A stretch of DNA of 50,954 nt from Lingula anatina. Lineage: Eukaryota; Brachiopoda; Lingulata; Lingulida; Lingulidae. The notes below the pieces were generated by a model. It worked only from the letters and a program-made list of their open reading frames with translations. It was not told the DNA's origin and searched no databases. This document shows, piece after piece, positions 1 to 12,089 of the stretch. Position numbers and translations under genes: made by a program. The stretch covers positions 363,100 to 414,053 of the forward strand of contig NW_019773903.1 in the NCBI RefSeq assembly GCF_001039355.2, given 5' to 3'. Each line of letters starts with the position of its first letter. The first letter of the stretch is position 1.

Positions 1-6
1 TGGTGT

Positions 7-77
7 TCATGGCGGTTGGGATCAGAGGTCAAGGCTAAAGTGATCATGGAGGTTGTGGTCAGAGGTCAAGGCTATGG
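7..77. repeat. Imperfect tandem repeat, about two units
   Basis: Two imperfect units of about 40 bases share the word tcagaggtcaaggcta. It lies in the intron downstream of the last visible exon of the left-edge GTPase gene. Confidence 0.6.
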
Positions 78-196
78 TCTCATGCTCTCATGATCTCACT
101 TGTTAACTAATGACAGATTTTAACCATTTACGGGTGAGACTCTTTTTAAGATTGAAAAGAAAAATGGAAATGTGTATTTCTAAAGCGTGTCCAAAC

Positions 197-2111
197 CTTT
201 AGGACATCCAACGGTAGAAATATGTCAACAGTATATGCTAACTGCTTGGATCTGTCCTCGGGGAAAAGGTATGGCTTAAGAGCGTCATGGATAGATACAC
301 CAGCGTCTTTTAATGGTATAACTGTTTCCATTTCGTCGTCTGTATGAGCACAGTCGTTAACTTGGCGAATAACAATGCGTTTTTCATTAGGCGGGGCGTA
401 TTTGATGCGTGTTATGGTAGCCGTACAAGGGAGGTGATCTTCCGGAAGGACCTTGTCTTGAAGGAGTACATTCAACAAAGAACTTTTACCCGAGGATGTC
501 TCACCTTAATATAAAAAAGGAATGTTCTAACTAGACTAACAAAGACAAGCTTCTTTTTAGGGAGATTGTTTGTGGTTATACTAAACCACGTGAAATACCA
601 TAGAAGCCCATAAAACAATATTTTTTATTATACCATGTATTAAATAGAGTTGTGTTGAACAGTTTCATTTACTATGGGTTTTCGATAAACAAAAAAATAC
701 TGGTTTGAAAATTTCGGTTACATGTTTCTGTAGCTATTGTCAAATGAAGCTATGAATGTTTATAGATGAGGTTAAAAATGAAGGGTGGAGATTTGCATTG
801 CAGATGTCTTTAGCGTGCAATAATCTGACATAATGTTTTAAAGCACAAACGTATTTTACATACCCGCTACAAGTATGGGACACTCCCCGCTGTTCAGTGC
901 AGCTCGTCGCATCATTAAGTCTTCTGATGCTGACTGTCCCTTCAGCAGCGCCTCCGCACGAAGACGTTCCACTATGACGCCTTCGTGGTCCAAAAACGCC
1001 ATGTGATCTATGACGTCACTGAAAATAGCCTGCAGATTGCTGCGTCCTTCGTCATCAATGTCTTTGATGTGTGTAAACACTTGACTGCCCTAAGACATGG
1101 AATAAAAATTAACAAATCAATAATGTACAATCAGTGCAAAGAGGACAGATTTGATATTGCTCAAGAATGTGTCACAAACTGAAACAATCATTATTTCCTA
1201 AACGGACTTTAGGACACAACATACCAAATCATAAATGTCAGTCTATATTGAAAGAGTTATTGAATCTTATTAAAACTAAACACGTGTATATTCAAAACTG
1301 CTCAATATTTAAGTTTTCGTCAATTTCAGGACATTTTGGAGATTTTTTCACTACTTTAAGTTACTAACGCGTGGATTTTTTTGATACTCTACATATGCAT
1401 GTATGTATGTATGTATGTATGTATGTATGTATGTATATATGTATGTATGTATGTATGGCATGCCCCTATTTCTAGCTATTTCCCGTTCCTACAATCATTC
1501 CAGTTTGGGCATATAATGAGGCCAGCTTCCCCGTCAGGCTCTCATATCACATTCGTAGGTTGCTTGAAAGTTTCCTGTCCTCAGACAACAGGTTTATTAA
1601 AACAAACCTCGTTTGGTCGTCCGCCGGTTTCCATTTTCTTTCGATGGAGTTCCAGTCTTTCCAACGCGTCGTCTAGAGTTTCAATACCTTCCATTGAAAC
1701 TTGCATCTCTTCCATCAGGTCCATGGCTCCACTGAGATCTTCTACCTGTTCAATAACCCTAGACGTAAGCCTTGCCGTAGCTTTGTAGGATTCTTGCAAC
1801 TGGAAATATATATTTTATCATTATAGTAAAATGTATCAAACTTAGAAATTGCATGTGAGGACTGGGTGGACGTTTCCCTCTCAGACGTGTTGAGGCCGCC
1901 TGTAATGGTTCATCCGATGTGATCGTTTTTAGTGTGAATATCTGTCTGTGTATGTCAGTGTATTTGCCAACAATGAAAACAAACCTGAAATGGCTGCCCA
2001 TCACATATCGGACGCTGGTTCGGGTTTTCTTGGTCGGCATCTGAATGCCCCGGCTCCTCCGCCAAGTCCATCGCCAGTGTAATATCTTGTAGCTGTTTGC
2101 TAATGTTTGCA
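197..2111 (-). CDS. Dynamin-like GTPase of DSTYK-like family, 3' part missing
   Basis: Four exons read on the minus strand: 1985-2111, 1608-1799, 864-1089 and 197-504. All end at GT donors and begin at AG acceptors, and the last junction splits a Gly codon exactly as in gene A. The first two exons encode an acidic, then coiled-coil segment (RVIEQVEDLSGAMDLMEEMQ). The third ends in ECPILVAG and the fourth begins GETSSGKSSLLN, a clean P-loop (G1), followed by FLPLDVLK; gene A has SAILVAG, GETSAGKSSLIN and WPLDLLK at the same places. By family knowledge this region binds GTP; the later G3 and G4 exons and any kinase domain would lie left of the window. The first coding exon was not found, and the acceptor at 2112 is only moderately good. 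It is a paralogue of gene A with extra coiled-coil exons that gene A lacks, and points the other way. Confidence 0.75.
1397..1457. repeat. (ATGT)n microsatellite
   Basis: About 15 tandem atgt units with one tatatat interruption. It sits in an intron of the left-edge GTPase gene. Any plus-strand ORF across it is only the repeat read as protein. Confidence 0.95.
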
Positions 2112-3755
2112 CTGAGATTGTGTGAGGCCGGCTTCTCGTCTCTTAGCTAACTACCAGTATGCCTTTGTCAATTACATCTGTAAAGTTCAATTTTATGACA
2201 ATGTAGTGGATTCACAGTATGGTTTACTACAATACACTGCAATACATTACAATCACTGCAATGCAATACAATACACCACAATGCAATGCAATACAATAGA
2301 TTTTATTTCATGTCAGAATAATTTAAACGGAAACTTTGGCTTTTCAGCTATTCACCGACTGAATTACTGCTCATGTAAGGCATATACTAGTTTTAACCCA
2401 ACGTCTGATAGATACCATCGTTAATATCAGATAGTCCCGGAGAAACAGCACATTTACCAAACCGATTATGTTGGGGTGTTGCAATGTTTAATTTGGATTT
2501 CAAATTATAAGATTCAGCCATGTGAGAATAAGTTCGAACATTCGCCTAAGAGAGAATGCAATAACAAATACATGAAAAAGTTGTGATTGGGCCTCAGAAA
2601 ACAAAACACAAAATTTGAGTCATTATTAAGTCTGAAGTATGTATTTCCAGATATTATGGCTACCACTTTATTACCACCTCTTCAGTGTTAAAGATTTGTC
2701 TACGTCAAAAAAGAAATACTTTTAAAAGATTTATATCTCATGTAAGATATGTAAATGTGTAATTAGGTGTGTTTAACTGACTGTGTAATTGACTGACTGT
2801 GTAATTAACTGACTCCATTGTCTGTGTATTATAACGCAACTCTACTACCAGCATTACTTAATGCCATGGACAGTTTTACACTGTAGCGTAGAGACATAAA
2901 GCAAGCAACTGCCAGGCGTTCAAATGAGACACCTGAAGTGAAGGTGTTAAGACCCACTAACACTATATTATTACGTCGTCACAGTAACGACGGGCACATC
3001 AGGTCAGCAGAATGGAAAACACACCACTTCATTCCTAAGCTGGTTATGTATGGGGACATTAGAAAAGGCAGGTAACAACGTTTTAATCACGCTTTATCAA
3101 GACACACGAAAAAGTGAATACCAACAGAGATAAATGAGAAAATCGAGGCATGTAACAAAAACAAGCGGAGGAGCACCATTACAGAGACTGCAAAGATAGT
3201 ATAGGAGGACAGAGTCAATATCTACAAATGTGCTCGTGAGAGAAGACACACTATTCCGACCCTCAATGCTGCTCTCAAATGCGATTTCTGTGGCAAAATC
3301 TGCAGACCGCGTCATGTTTATGTAGTATTTGTTATCCTGTTTGCTCATAGCTGCTCACTTTATTATCACAACCTATATAAATGTAATGACTTAAAATTTA
3401 ATATTGACTTCCTCAGTTTAAAAGATGCGTCCAGGTAAAAAGGTAACATTCTTAAATATTTCTATTTCATGTGAGATAGAGTAGGTACAGATAAAGAAAA
3501 AGATAAATAACTAAATAAATATCTCTCTTACTCACTCTTCTTTACAAACAGACATTCAGTCATTTGCAAAAATATAGATATATAAGTAGTGTAACTTTTA
3601 CAATATGTGTCAACAACGATATGTTGATAACCTAATAGTACGAGACCTGATAAAACTTTATAAATAATACAAAGCTTTATGATCTAATACAGATAGAAAG
3701 AAATATGTGTTTTACTATCAAATAACGGCAGGGGAACATACGCAGATAGAAGATA
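2112..3755. other. No convincing gene; intron or intergenic
   Basis: This stretch lies upstream (in the minus direction) of the first recognised exon of the left-edge GTPase gene. It probably holds that gene's missing first exon or promoter, but I cannot place it. Low-complexity words of the caata/caatg type occur at about 2228-2300. An 83-codon minus-strand ORF at 3097-3348 has no splice exit in the phase the next exon needs. Confidence 0.5.
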
Positions 3756-4966
3756 TCAGTCCAGAAAGAGAGGATGCAGCTTTTTCCATTTTTCATTAAA
3801 TTTATCTATTGTCATGTTTCTCAGACTTATATTTCTCTCTGCGATGTAGGCCTGTCTCCATTCTATTTTTATATTTTCTATGTGCAGGGTAATGGTTTTC
3901 ATTTTGAATTTATATATAATAAATTTTGTTATAATCAGCAAACTGTTGAGCGCATTGCACTTCATATTTGGAATCCTTTTATACCTCCATTTGAGTACGA
4001 TTGTGTCATTATATATGTCGTTTTACTCTTTCAATTTTTCCATTCCATAAGAAATTAAAGCACATTTTTTGTATTTTGTCTGCATATTTATTTGGTATTG
4101 GCAATGTGGAAAATAAATGAGTCATTTTTGGAAGGATCATTGATTTTTAAGTATTACATTTCTCCCCAAAACTTAGCGATCGGTGAGTCCATTGTTTCAT
4201 AATTCTTTCCATATCTTCGAGTTTCTCTCTAAAAATTTTCTCAATCATTTCATGTAAATTTACTGAGAAATCTATTCCAAGGATTCTGAAAATACGTTCA
4301 TTCCAATCGAGATTCAACTCTTTACACTCTTGTGAGTCTTTCTTGCTTCCGAACCAGTTTAATATAGTTTTTTGATTGTTCATTTGTAGTCCAGAGAATT
4401 GTGAGAATTCATTTAGAATCTTTAGGGTATTTCTTAAACTTTTTTTCAGTCCCATCCAACACAATAGTCGTGGTAATAGCATACTGGGAGATGAGAAAAG
4501 TTTGATTATGTATTGTAATGCCTTTTATGTCTATTTCATTTTTTTAACATGATACTTAGTATCTCAGCACAAAGAATGAAAAGGTATGGGGAGATGGGGT
4601 CCCCTTGACGGCAACCCCGAGAAAGATTGAAGAAAGAAGAGGCAAAACCATTAACCAAGGCACACGAAGAGGAGTCTTTAAGGAAGAGCTTTATCAATTT
4701 TATGATAGATTCTCTAAAGCGAAAGAATTCAAAGGTTTTTTCGATAAAACCCCAAATCGATTGAATCGAAAACCTTAGCAAAATCGATTTGCATCAACAG
4801 ACCTGGTATTTCATGCGAGTCACAGTATTCAATTAAATCGAAAATGGTCCGTGTATTCTCACCTATGTATCTGCCCGCCATAAACTCATTTTGGTCTTCA
4901 TTTATTAATATTGGTAGTACTTTCTTTATTCGATTCGTTGAATAACGAATCGAATCATCTAAAAAT
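3756..4966 (-). mobile_element. Decayed non-LTR retrotransposon (LINE), reverse transcriptase and 3' region
   Basis: Read on the minus strand through several frames. From 4966 downward there is NEFMAGRYIGENTRTIFDLI, then the RT core [11 protein letters not shown]. After a frame change comes the hallmark [19 protein letters not shown] (4536-4781). Then comes ISQYAITTTIVLDG, where the catalytic YADD box has become YAIT. Next are SGLQMNNQKTILNWFGSKK, the post-RT segment ILPKMTHLFSTLP with FNFLWNGKIER, and a C-terminal stretch ending WKKLHPLFLD near 3756. The order matches LINE ORF2 proteins of the L1/Tx1-like type. Frameshifts, stops and the damaged active site make it a dead, 5'-truncated copy. 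A 12-base perfect inverted repeat with a 4-base spacer (4928-4955) sits at the truncated 5' edge. Confidence 0.85.
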
Positions 4967-5593
4967 ATGACTTATTGAGAACTCTTTCGATCAAAGCACA
5001 CAAACCAAACAACCCTACATGAGTTAGTAAGTTAATGAAGGGGTCAAGGGAAAGAAAACAAAAATTGTTTACTCTCAGTGAAGATGAAAAATATTAGAAA
5101 GTACGCGTCATTAAGCCTTTTGGGGCGCAGTTTAACATCTGTAAGAGAGACAGCACTGTTCACACGACCCAGTTAAAATATTTGCGCAGTTCAACCAATT
5201 CAGTACAGATCACAAAATACCCTCCCTGGTCCACAAATTCCGCCGTGAAGATGCACATAGCAGCCAGGGTCTTGAATTAGCTGCACTCTATGCTACTGAG
5301 ACTAGTATCTGTCGCAGAGAGTAAATGTCAGTAACACTAGATTTAAGACAAAAATCACAAGTGCTGGATTATAGCTGGCAAATTAAATGTTAAACGCCAG
5401 TGAACGCGCACCTGTCACTTAAAGTCACTACTTAATTTGTCCTCTTTTCTTCAATCTGCCCTGAATCACGGGTCTACAGCATTTATGACAGCCGGCCTAG
5501 ATAATAACATAATCACTCAACTTAAGGATAATCAATCAATACTTCACTTCAGCTGGCCTAGATAATAACAGAATCACTCAACTTAAGGATAAT
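4967..5593. other. Non-coding stretch with a local 61-base tandem repeat at its end
   Basis: No open frame with gene-like features is seen. At 5494-5615 a 61-base unit beginning ggcctagataa occurs twice in a row with small differences. The large duplicated segment starts inside the second unit, at 5594. Confidence 0.5.
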
Positions 5594-5615
5594 CAATCAA
5601 TACAATTCCACTTCA
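5494..5615. repeat. Two-copy 61-base direct repeat
   Basis: Units at 5494-5554 and 5555-5615 share ctagataataaca and actcaacttaaggataatc. Only the end of the second unit is present at the corresponding edge of the downstream segment copy (10044). Confidence 0.8.
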
Positions 5616-7625
5616 GTGGCTGTCTAATTTCTTTAAAGATGCAGGAAACCCACTGGGCCACAAAATAAACACAATAAATTTATTTACGATATAATTGCCC
5701 TTAACATCAATTTTCCTTGTCAATTAATTCAATAGACCAGAGTCTATTTGTCTGCTTAGTCGACTTTTCCAAGAACCCAACTTCTTTCACACCGGCTGAG
5801 CAGAGCTGATGATGGCAACATTTCAGTAATCTTTCAAAGTCATCAACGGTATGTAGGTCAGTCGCATAAAAATTTCAATGGCAAAAGGCGGTCATACCCC
5901 CCTATTTAAAGCTCTCAAAATACTCGAAAATAAACACTTTTTACTCTGCAGATATATTTCCTAGGGGTTATAAACAGTATGAAATAAGGATGTGATAAGT
6001 ACCAAGGGACAAATAAGGTGTTTTTTCATAATGGACAGTGTCTCCCTGGCAATAATCTAAGCCCGTGAACAAAAAAGAGAGTGCACAAAAAATCTCAATA
6101 ACTAAAACCTGAAAAGAAAAAACGAATTTTTGTTAAATACTTAAAATCTGAAGGATTCTTGCGACAGATGTGCAACAAGTTAATAATGGAATAAGATATA
6201 TGAAAAATGGGAGGAATCCCTGTCGATAGCACTCCCGTAGTAACATCTGAAACCCAAATTGAATAGGCGCTGCTGAATACTATTTCAAAATGAGATGTTA
6301 AAACCTAGACCAAAACTCTCCAAAGGACTTTAAACTAAAACCTTCAATTTAGTGCTGTGCACATCTGAAACGCCTGATAAACCCCAATTGTATAGTTTAC
6401 TGTATACTGACTAACAGACTTACATGGTTTTAGAAACAGACCGGAAGTTTAGCGAAGGAGAGGATTTTAACCCTGTTACTGCACGCCTGATAACATATTC
6501 ACTCTTTAAGTTAATCGTTAACAGACATTTGTTTTATGGGGAAAAAACACTCTGAATATCCGAATATAAGTATGCAGGGCAAAAGATTCTCTTATAATTA
6601 CCTAAACTATGTAGCAAACGTAAATATGGTGCAATCCATTAAGTAAATGCAATTCGTGATTATAGGCATATCAGTAGATGGTGGCTACACCCAGCATTTT
6701 TTTTAAATCAAAAACTGGTATGATGCAAGTACCGTACATGTAGCCCAGCCCTGTCCAGCATCTTTATATGCGACATAGAAACTAACTGAACTAAAAACAC
6801 CGCTATTCAACAAGTCTGGAAGAACTTATTCGCACAATAATGTTTTCAATGCAGGAATTTTTCTAATTTACACTGCACAGTTCTCTCGTTGAGGTCACTG
6901 GGGTGTTACTGCGATGTTGTTATTGATATCAATACAGATATAACTGAGGTCTTGGTGCATACGTGACAGGATAGATATGTTGGAACGTATTGTGTAGTGT
7001 GTTGTGAGTATACTTACGTTTGGTTTCAGCCGCTGATCAGATGACCCTATTCGACGTAGTACACTCGGAGATGGGCGCTATTCATTAAGTAATATGACTA
7101 AATTCAATTTAACTTCCTCTGGTCCTCTGTGACCCATTCCAATGAACGATGGACTTAAAGTTAATGGATACATTGAGGCCGGTCTTCTTCAATCTTTGTA
7201 TTTTATGATCTGGCCGAAAACTTGAATAAAAGTAGCTCTTGATTATCACTTATCTGCTACCTGCCGCTTTATCACAGCGGATGAGCAGCTACCGGTTGTA
7301 CGATGCTGTGCCCACTGATTTTGCAAAGTGAAAGTACCTGGGTGGAAATTGGACAGCTTTAACTAAAGCAAATAACACTTAGTCACTAAAAAGGTACGTA
7401 ACACCCCAACAGAGGACGTGCGTGCCCTTATTTGTACCTATCCGTCTCCGGTGAACGTGACAGACCTTATCGTTTTGTAAATGCAGGGATTTAGACCTAC
7501 TCAATTTCCGTTGAACTTTGTACCTTTCTGTGTCACCGCTAGACTTGTAAGTATGTCACGGCAACTGAGGGTGTTTATTCACTATCACAACTTGTCTCGC
7601 GCAGTCACTGTGCCACAGCAACAAA

Positions 7626-7790
7626 ATGGCGTCTGAAGACGAAATAAGCCGCCTAACTAACCTGATGGACTTACGAAGAAAATTCAAAGAGTTGGGACTA
7701 AATTTTAAGGGTGTGAAAAACATTGAAGAGGGGCGTGTAATATTACGAAGACATCTGCAAGAAGAGAAATACCAGCGGATGAAACCAAAC
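7626..7790 (+). CDS. Duplicate of gene A first coding exon (probable assembly or allelic copy)
   Basis: Encodes 55 residues from MASEDEISRLTNLMDLRRKF to QRMKPN, followed directly by the donor gtaagt. The frame ends on a whole codon, as needed to join exon 2 at 15401. It differs from the exon at 12090-12254 by only a few residues (Asn for Ser, Tyr for Asp). The start context is aacaaaATGG, a good Kozak match, with stops upstream in frame. Nothing downstream before 12090 could serve as its own second exon, so it is not evidence for a separate gene. It could be an alternative first exon if the duplication is real. Confidence 0.6.
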
Positions 7791-8689
7791 GTAAGTATAC
7801 TCTCAGCATACTACACAATACGTTCCAACGTATCTAACCTGTCATGTATTCGCCTCAGTTTTCTCTGTATTGATATTACACAATTACAATGTCTCATCTC
7901 AGAGCGTGTAAAGCACGGTGGGGGGGGGGGGGGGGGACTTTTTTTTCTTTTCTTTTTTTCTTTTAGTATTTTGTAAGATGTTATGTTTATCCAAAGGTTT
8001 CATTTCTTAACATTATTAATAAAATGAAACAGTTCGTCAAAAAGCGTCAGATTTCATTTATTTTATGAAACTCCAATAAATTGTTCCACAATCTGTCTTG
8101 TCAGTAGTGTTCTCCAGCTGTGGATAACCTTACTTGTGCTAGGTAGATAAATCTGAAAGAACAGATTGTAATCTGTTGGGCAGTGAGCCAATCCTCCTAA
8201 CACAGCCTTTTATTTACCAATTCCTGGAATTACTTCTGCGTCACTTTATTTTCTTTTAATTCTATTTATATCCTGGCGGGAACAAGGGGTACACGTGCAA
8301 CCCCGTGACATATAACAGGAACGCACCTTTTTTTGCTTAATCCTCCATTGCCAATTTTTTTAACGAGTTCCAAAAACGAAAAAATGTCCTTTTAGACATC
8401 ATTTTAAAGTTGAGAAACTTGGCTTAAATGGGCATTTTTAAAGGGGGTAGGGAAAGAGAGTCGTTCATAACTTGTAATTCAAATAAGATATAACAATGAT
8501 AAATACACAATTCAAGAGCTAAAGGAAGACACTTTACAAATTAGTAATGGAAGCTATATAACCTTGAATGAGGTCTTCGATAAATGGGGTCAATAAAGGT
8601 CACTGTGGTATTTTCATTTTAAAAAAAAAGCAGTAAAGATTACCTATTCAGAGCATAAAATCTGATTTTAGGGCATTTTCGATAAATTT

Positions 8690-9420
8690 CATCTATATTG
8701 CAAAGAAGAAATGGCTTATTGGGAGTGTGTTTTACAGTCGATTATACAGCCTGTTTGCATTATAGTTTATTGTATGCAATGAATACAAATCATAATACTT
8801 GGAATTTCAAACGGCTGACTTATATGCTGTCAATTTTACAAGACTGTGGATTAAACTATATATGGATATCCCAAAATGTACAAAAAAGGCTTAATCCTGA
8901 GAACTGAGCAAACCCTTTCGGGAACAGTTTATACAAAAGTGGTATAACGATTGTAATAGTTCATCAAAAGGTATTTTTTACAAGTTGTTTACAAAAATGA
9001 ATTTTGTTCGCGTAATTATTTAGAATTGGACCTATCAAAAAGAGTAATCGCACTACTTGCCAGATTTAGAACTAGTAACCATAGACTACCAATTGAGGTA
9101 GGTCGATGGAATAAAACTGAAAAAAAACATAGAATGTGTATTTTATGCGAACGTATAGTATACATGTAGGTGATTAGTTTCATTATATAATGGATTGCGA
9201 TTTACTCACAAATTATAGAAAAAAGTTGGTACCCGGCTATTTTATAAACAGACCTACCACTTATAAGTTTTACAATCTTTTTGCTTCAAAAAATATCAAT
9301 ATATTGACAAAAACTGTGTATATCCATAAACTAATCAATGAGAGATTTAACCCTTCGGGTTAAATAATACCGTTATATGTTCTCAATGTGAAAACTTGAG
9401 AAATAAATAAATGAAATGGA
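8690..9420 (+). mobile_element. Non-LTR retroelement 3' end, upstream segment copy
   Basis: Reading through frame changes gives NTWNFKRL, LQDCGLNYIWISQNVQ, LLARFRTSNHRLPIEVGRWN, a CILC zinc-knuckle-like pair, FHYIMDCDLLTNYRKKLVP and LINERFNPSG with a stop at about 9361. The RLPIE-x-GRW ... C-x2-C ... HY-x3-C layout is one I associate with the C-terminal part of molluscan LINE-like elements. It ends in an A-rich aaataaataaatg tail. No reverse transcriptase core is present, so this is a 5'-truncated, broken copy. Confidence 0.65.
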
Positions 9421-10042
9421 ATGAGATTTGCAACTGATAAGGAGACAGGTACTGCAGATATATTCAATTTAATTGCAGAAGAAAAGAGTACACATGTGAC
9501 GAAGCTATTCACTTGTCTTCGTCATGTTACGCGAGGTAGCAAATACAACTCAGATATTATCTTTCTTATTATTTATTGAACTACTGTCCAGTTATTATAC
9601 GCGCCGCTTCCTTCCTTTCTATTCCTACCTCATGCAATCTCTAACGGCCTTCTCTCTGTTTACACTAAGCGCAGTTGTATAAATACCATAAGAGCATGTC
9701 AATCAACTTAAGTTACTCTACTAAACACTCCCCGCTCTTATTCACGGCATGCTGTCACTTACTAACGTTACACACAGAAAAGAAGGTAAAATATATCTGT
9801 GATTTATGCATCATCATGTATATTATCTTGTTTATATATTATCGATATTTTAATCGAATATATACTGATTAGTTAATTGGTTACATTTTAAAGTTATCAT
9901 CAGATGAGCACATAATGGTTATAGCAATTTGGCATCTCCACACATGTACACCATTTATAATACTCATAAACTAATTGAAAAAAAAACTTTTTAAAAATGT
10001 ATCATCGTGTAGGTTAAAAGGACACAAAAGAGGATTTTCGCG

Positions 10043-10043
10043 N
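10043..10043. other. Assembly ambiguity (N) at junction of the duplicated segments
   Basis: A single N separates the tail of the upstream segment copy (after cgcg) from the first base of the downstream copy. It marks a gap or a forced join and bears directly on whether the duplication is real. Confidence 0.95.
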
Positions 10044-12089
10044 CAATCAATACAATTCCACTTCAGTGGCTCTCTAATTTCTTTAAAGATACAGGAAACC
10101 CACTGGGCCACAAAATAAACACAATACATTTATTTACGATATAATTGCCCTTATCATCAATTTTCCTTGTCAATTAATTCAATGGACCAGAGTCTATTTG
10201 TCTGCTTAGTCGACTTTTCCAAGAACCCAACTTCTTTCACACCGGCTGAGCAGAGCTGATGATGGCAACATTTCAGCAATCTTTCAAAGTCATCAACGGT
10301 ATGTAGGTCAGTCGCATAAAAATTTCAATGGCAAAAGGCGGTCATACCCCCCTATTTGAAGCTCTCAAAATACTCGAAAATAAACACTTTTTACTCTGCA
10401 GATATATTTCATAGGGGTTATAAACAGTATGAAATAAGGATGTGATTAGTACCAAGGGACAAATAAGGTGTTTTTTCATAATGGACAGTGTCTCCCTGGC
10501 AATAATCTAAGCCCGTGAACAAAAAAGAGAGTGCACAAAAAATCTCAATAACTAAAACCTGAAAAGAAAAAACGTATTTTTGTTAAATACTTAAAATCTG
10601 AAGGATTCTTGCGACAGATGTGCAACAAGTTAATAATGGAATAAGATATATGAAAAATGGGAGGAATCCCTGTCGATAGCACTCCCGTAGTAACATCTGA
10701 AACCCAAATTGAGTAGGCGCTGCTGAACACTATTTCAAAATGAGATGTTAAAACCTAGACCAAAACTCTCCGAAGGACTTTAAACTAAAACCTTCACTTT
10801 AGTGCTGTGCACATCTGAAACGCCTGATAAACCCCAATTGTATAGTTTACTGTATACTGACTAATAGACTTACATGTTTTTAGAAACAGACCGGAAGTTT
10901 AGCGAAGGAGAGGATTTTAACCCTGTTAATGCACGCCTGATAACATATTCACTCTTTAAGTTAATCGTTAACAGACATTTGTTTTATGGGGAAAAAACAC
11001 TCTGAATATCCGAATATAAGTATGCAGGGCAAAAGGTTCTCTTATAATTACCTAAACTATGTAGCAAACGTAAATATGGTGCAATCCATTAAGTAAATGC
11101 AATTCGTGATTATAGGCATATCAGTAGATGGTGGCTACACCCAGCATTTTTTTTTTATCAAAAACTGGTATGATGCAAGTACCGTCCATGTAGTCCAGCC
11201 CTGTCCAACATCTTTATATGCGACATAGACACTAACTGAACTAAAAACACCGCTATTCAACAAGTCTGGAAGAACTTATTCGCACAATAATGTTTTCAAT
11301 GCAGGAATTTTTCTAATTTACACTGCACAGTTCTCTCGTTGAGGTCACTCACGTGTTACTGCGATGTTGTTATTGATATCAATACAGATATAACTGAGGT
11401 CCTGGTGCATACGTGACAGGATAGATATGTTGGAAGGTATTGTGTAATGTGTTGTGAGTATACTTACGTTTGGTTTCACCTTCTGATCAGATGGCCCCAT
11501 TCTACGTAGTACATTCGGAGCTGGGCGCTATTCATTAAGCACTATCATTAAATTCAGTTTAACTTCCTCTGGTCCTCTGTGACCCATTCCAATCAACGGT
11601 CCTCTTAAAGTTAATGGACACATTGAAGCCGGTCTTCTTCAATCTTTGTATTTTATGACCTGGCCGAAAACTTGAATAATATTAGCTCTTGATTATCACA
11701 AATCTGCTACCTGCCGCTCTATCACAGCGGATGAGCAGCTACCGGTTGTACGATGCTGTGCCCACTGCTTTCGCAAAGTGAAAGTACCTGGGTGGAAATT
11801 AGACAGCTTCAACGAAAGCAAATAACACTTAGTCACAAAAAAGGTATGTAACACCCCAACAGAGGACGTGCGTGCCCTTATTTGTACCTATCCGTCTCCG
11901 GTGAACGTGACGGACCTTGTCGTTCTGTAAATACAGGGATTTACACCTACTCAGTTTCCGTTGAACTTTGTACCTTTCTATGTCACCGCTTCTATAGAAA
12001 AGTTAGACTTGTAAGTATGTCACGTCAACTGAGGGTGTTTATTCACTATCACAACTTGTATCGCGCAGTCACTGTGCCACAGCAGCAAA

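Larger units (their letters stand above)
5594..10017. repeat. Upstream copy of a 4.4-kb duplicated segment
   Basis: Collinear with 10044-14847 from caatcaatacaattcc at its start to atcatcgtgtaggttaa at its end. The parts compared by eye differ at a few bases per hundred plus small indels. It contains an exact counterpart of gene A's first coding exon (7626-7790) with its donor, and the same retroelement 3' end (about 8690-9420). Differences include a shorter poly-G tract at about 7919, lack of the element at 13650-13873, and a private block at about 9492-9778. The segment is followed by about 25 bases of other sequence and then an N, so it may be an assembly duplicate. Confidence 0.9.

Noticed and set aside
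1381-1788. Plus-strand ORF starting in the (ATGT)n repeat
   Set aside because: The first part is microsatellite and the rest is antisense to a coiled-coil exon of the minus-strand gene.
3097-3348. Minus-strand 83-codon ORF as first exon of the left-edge GTPase gene
   Set aside because: Its codons look plausible and the start context is fair, but no donor in it leaves the phase that the exon at 2111 requires.
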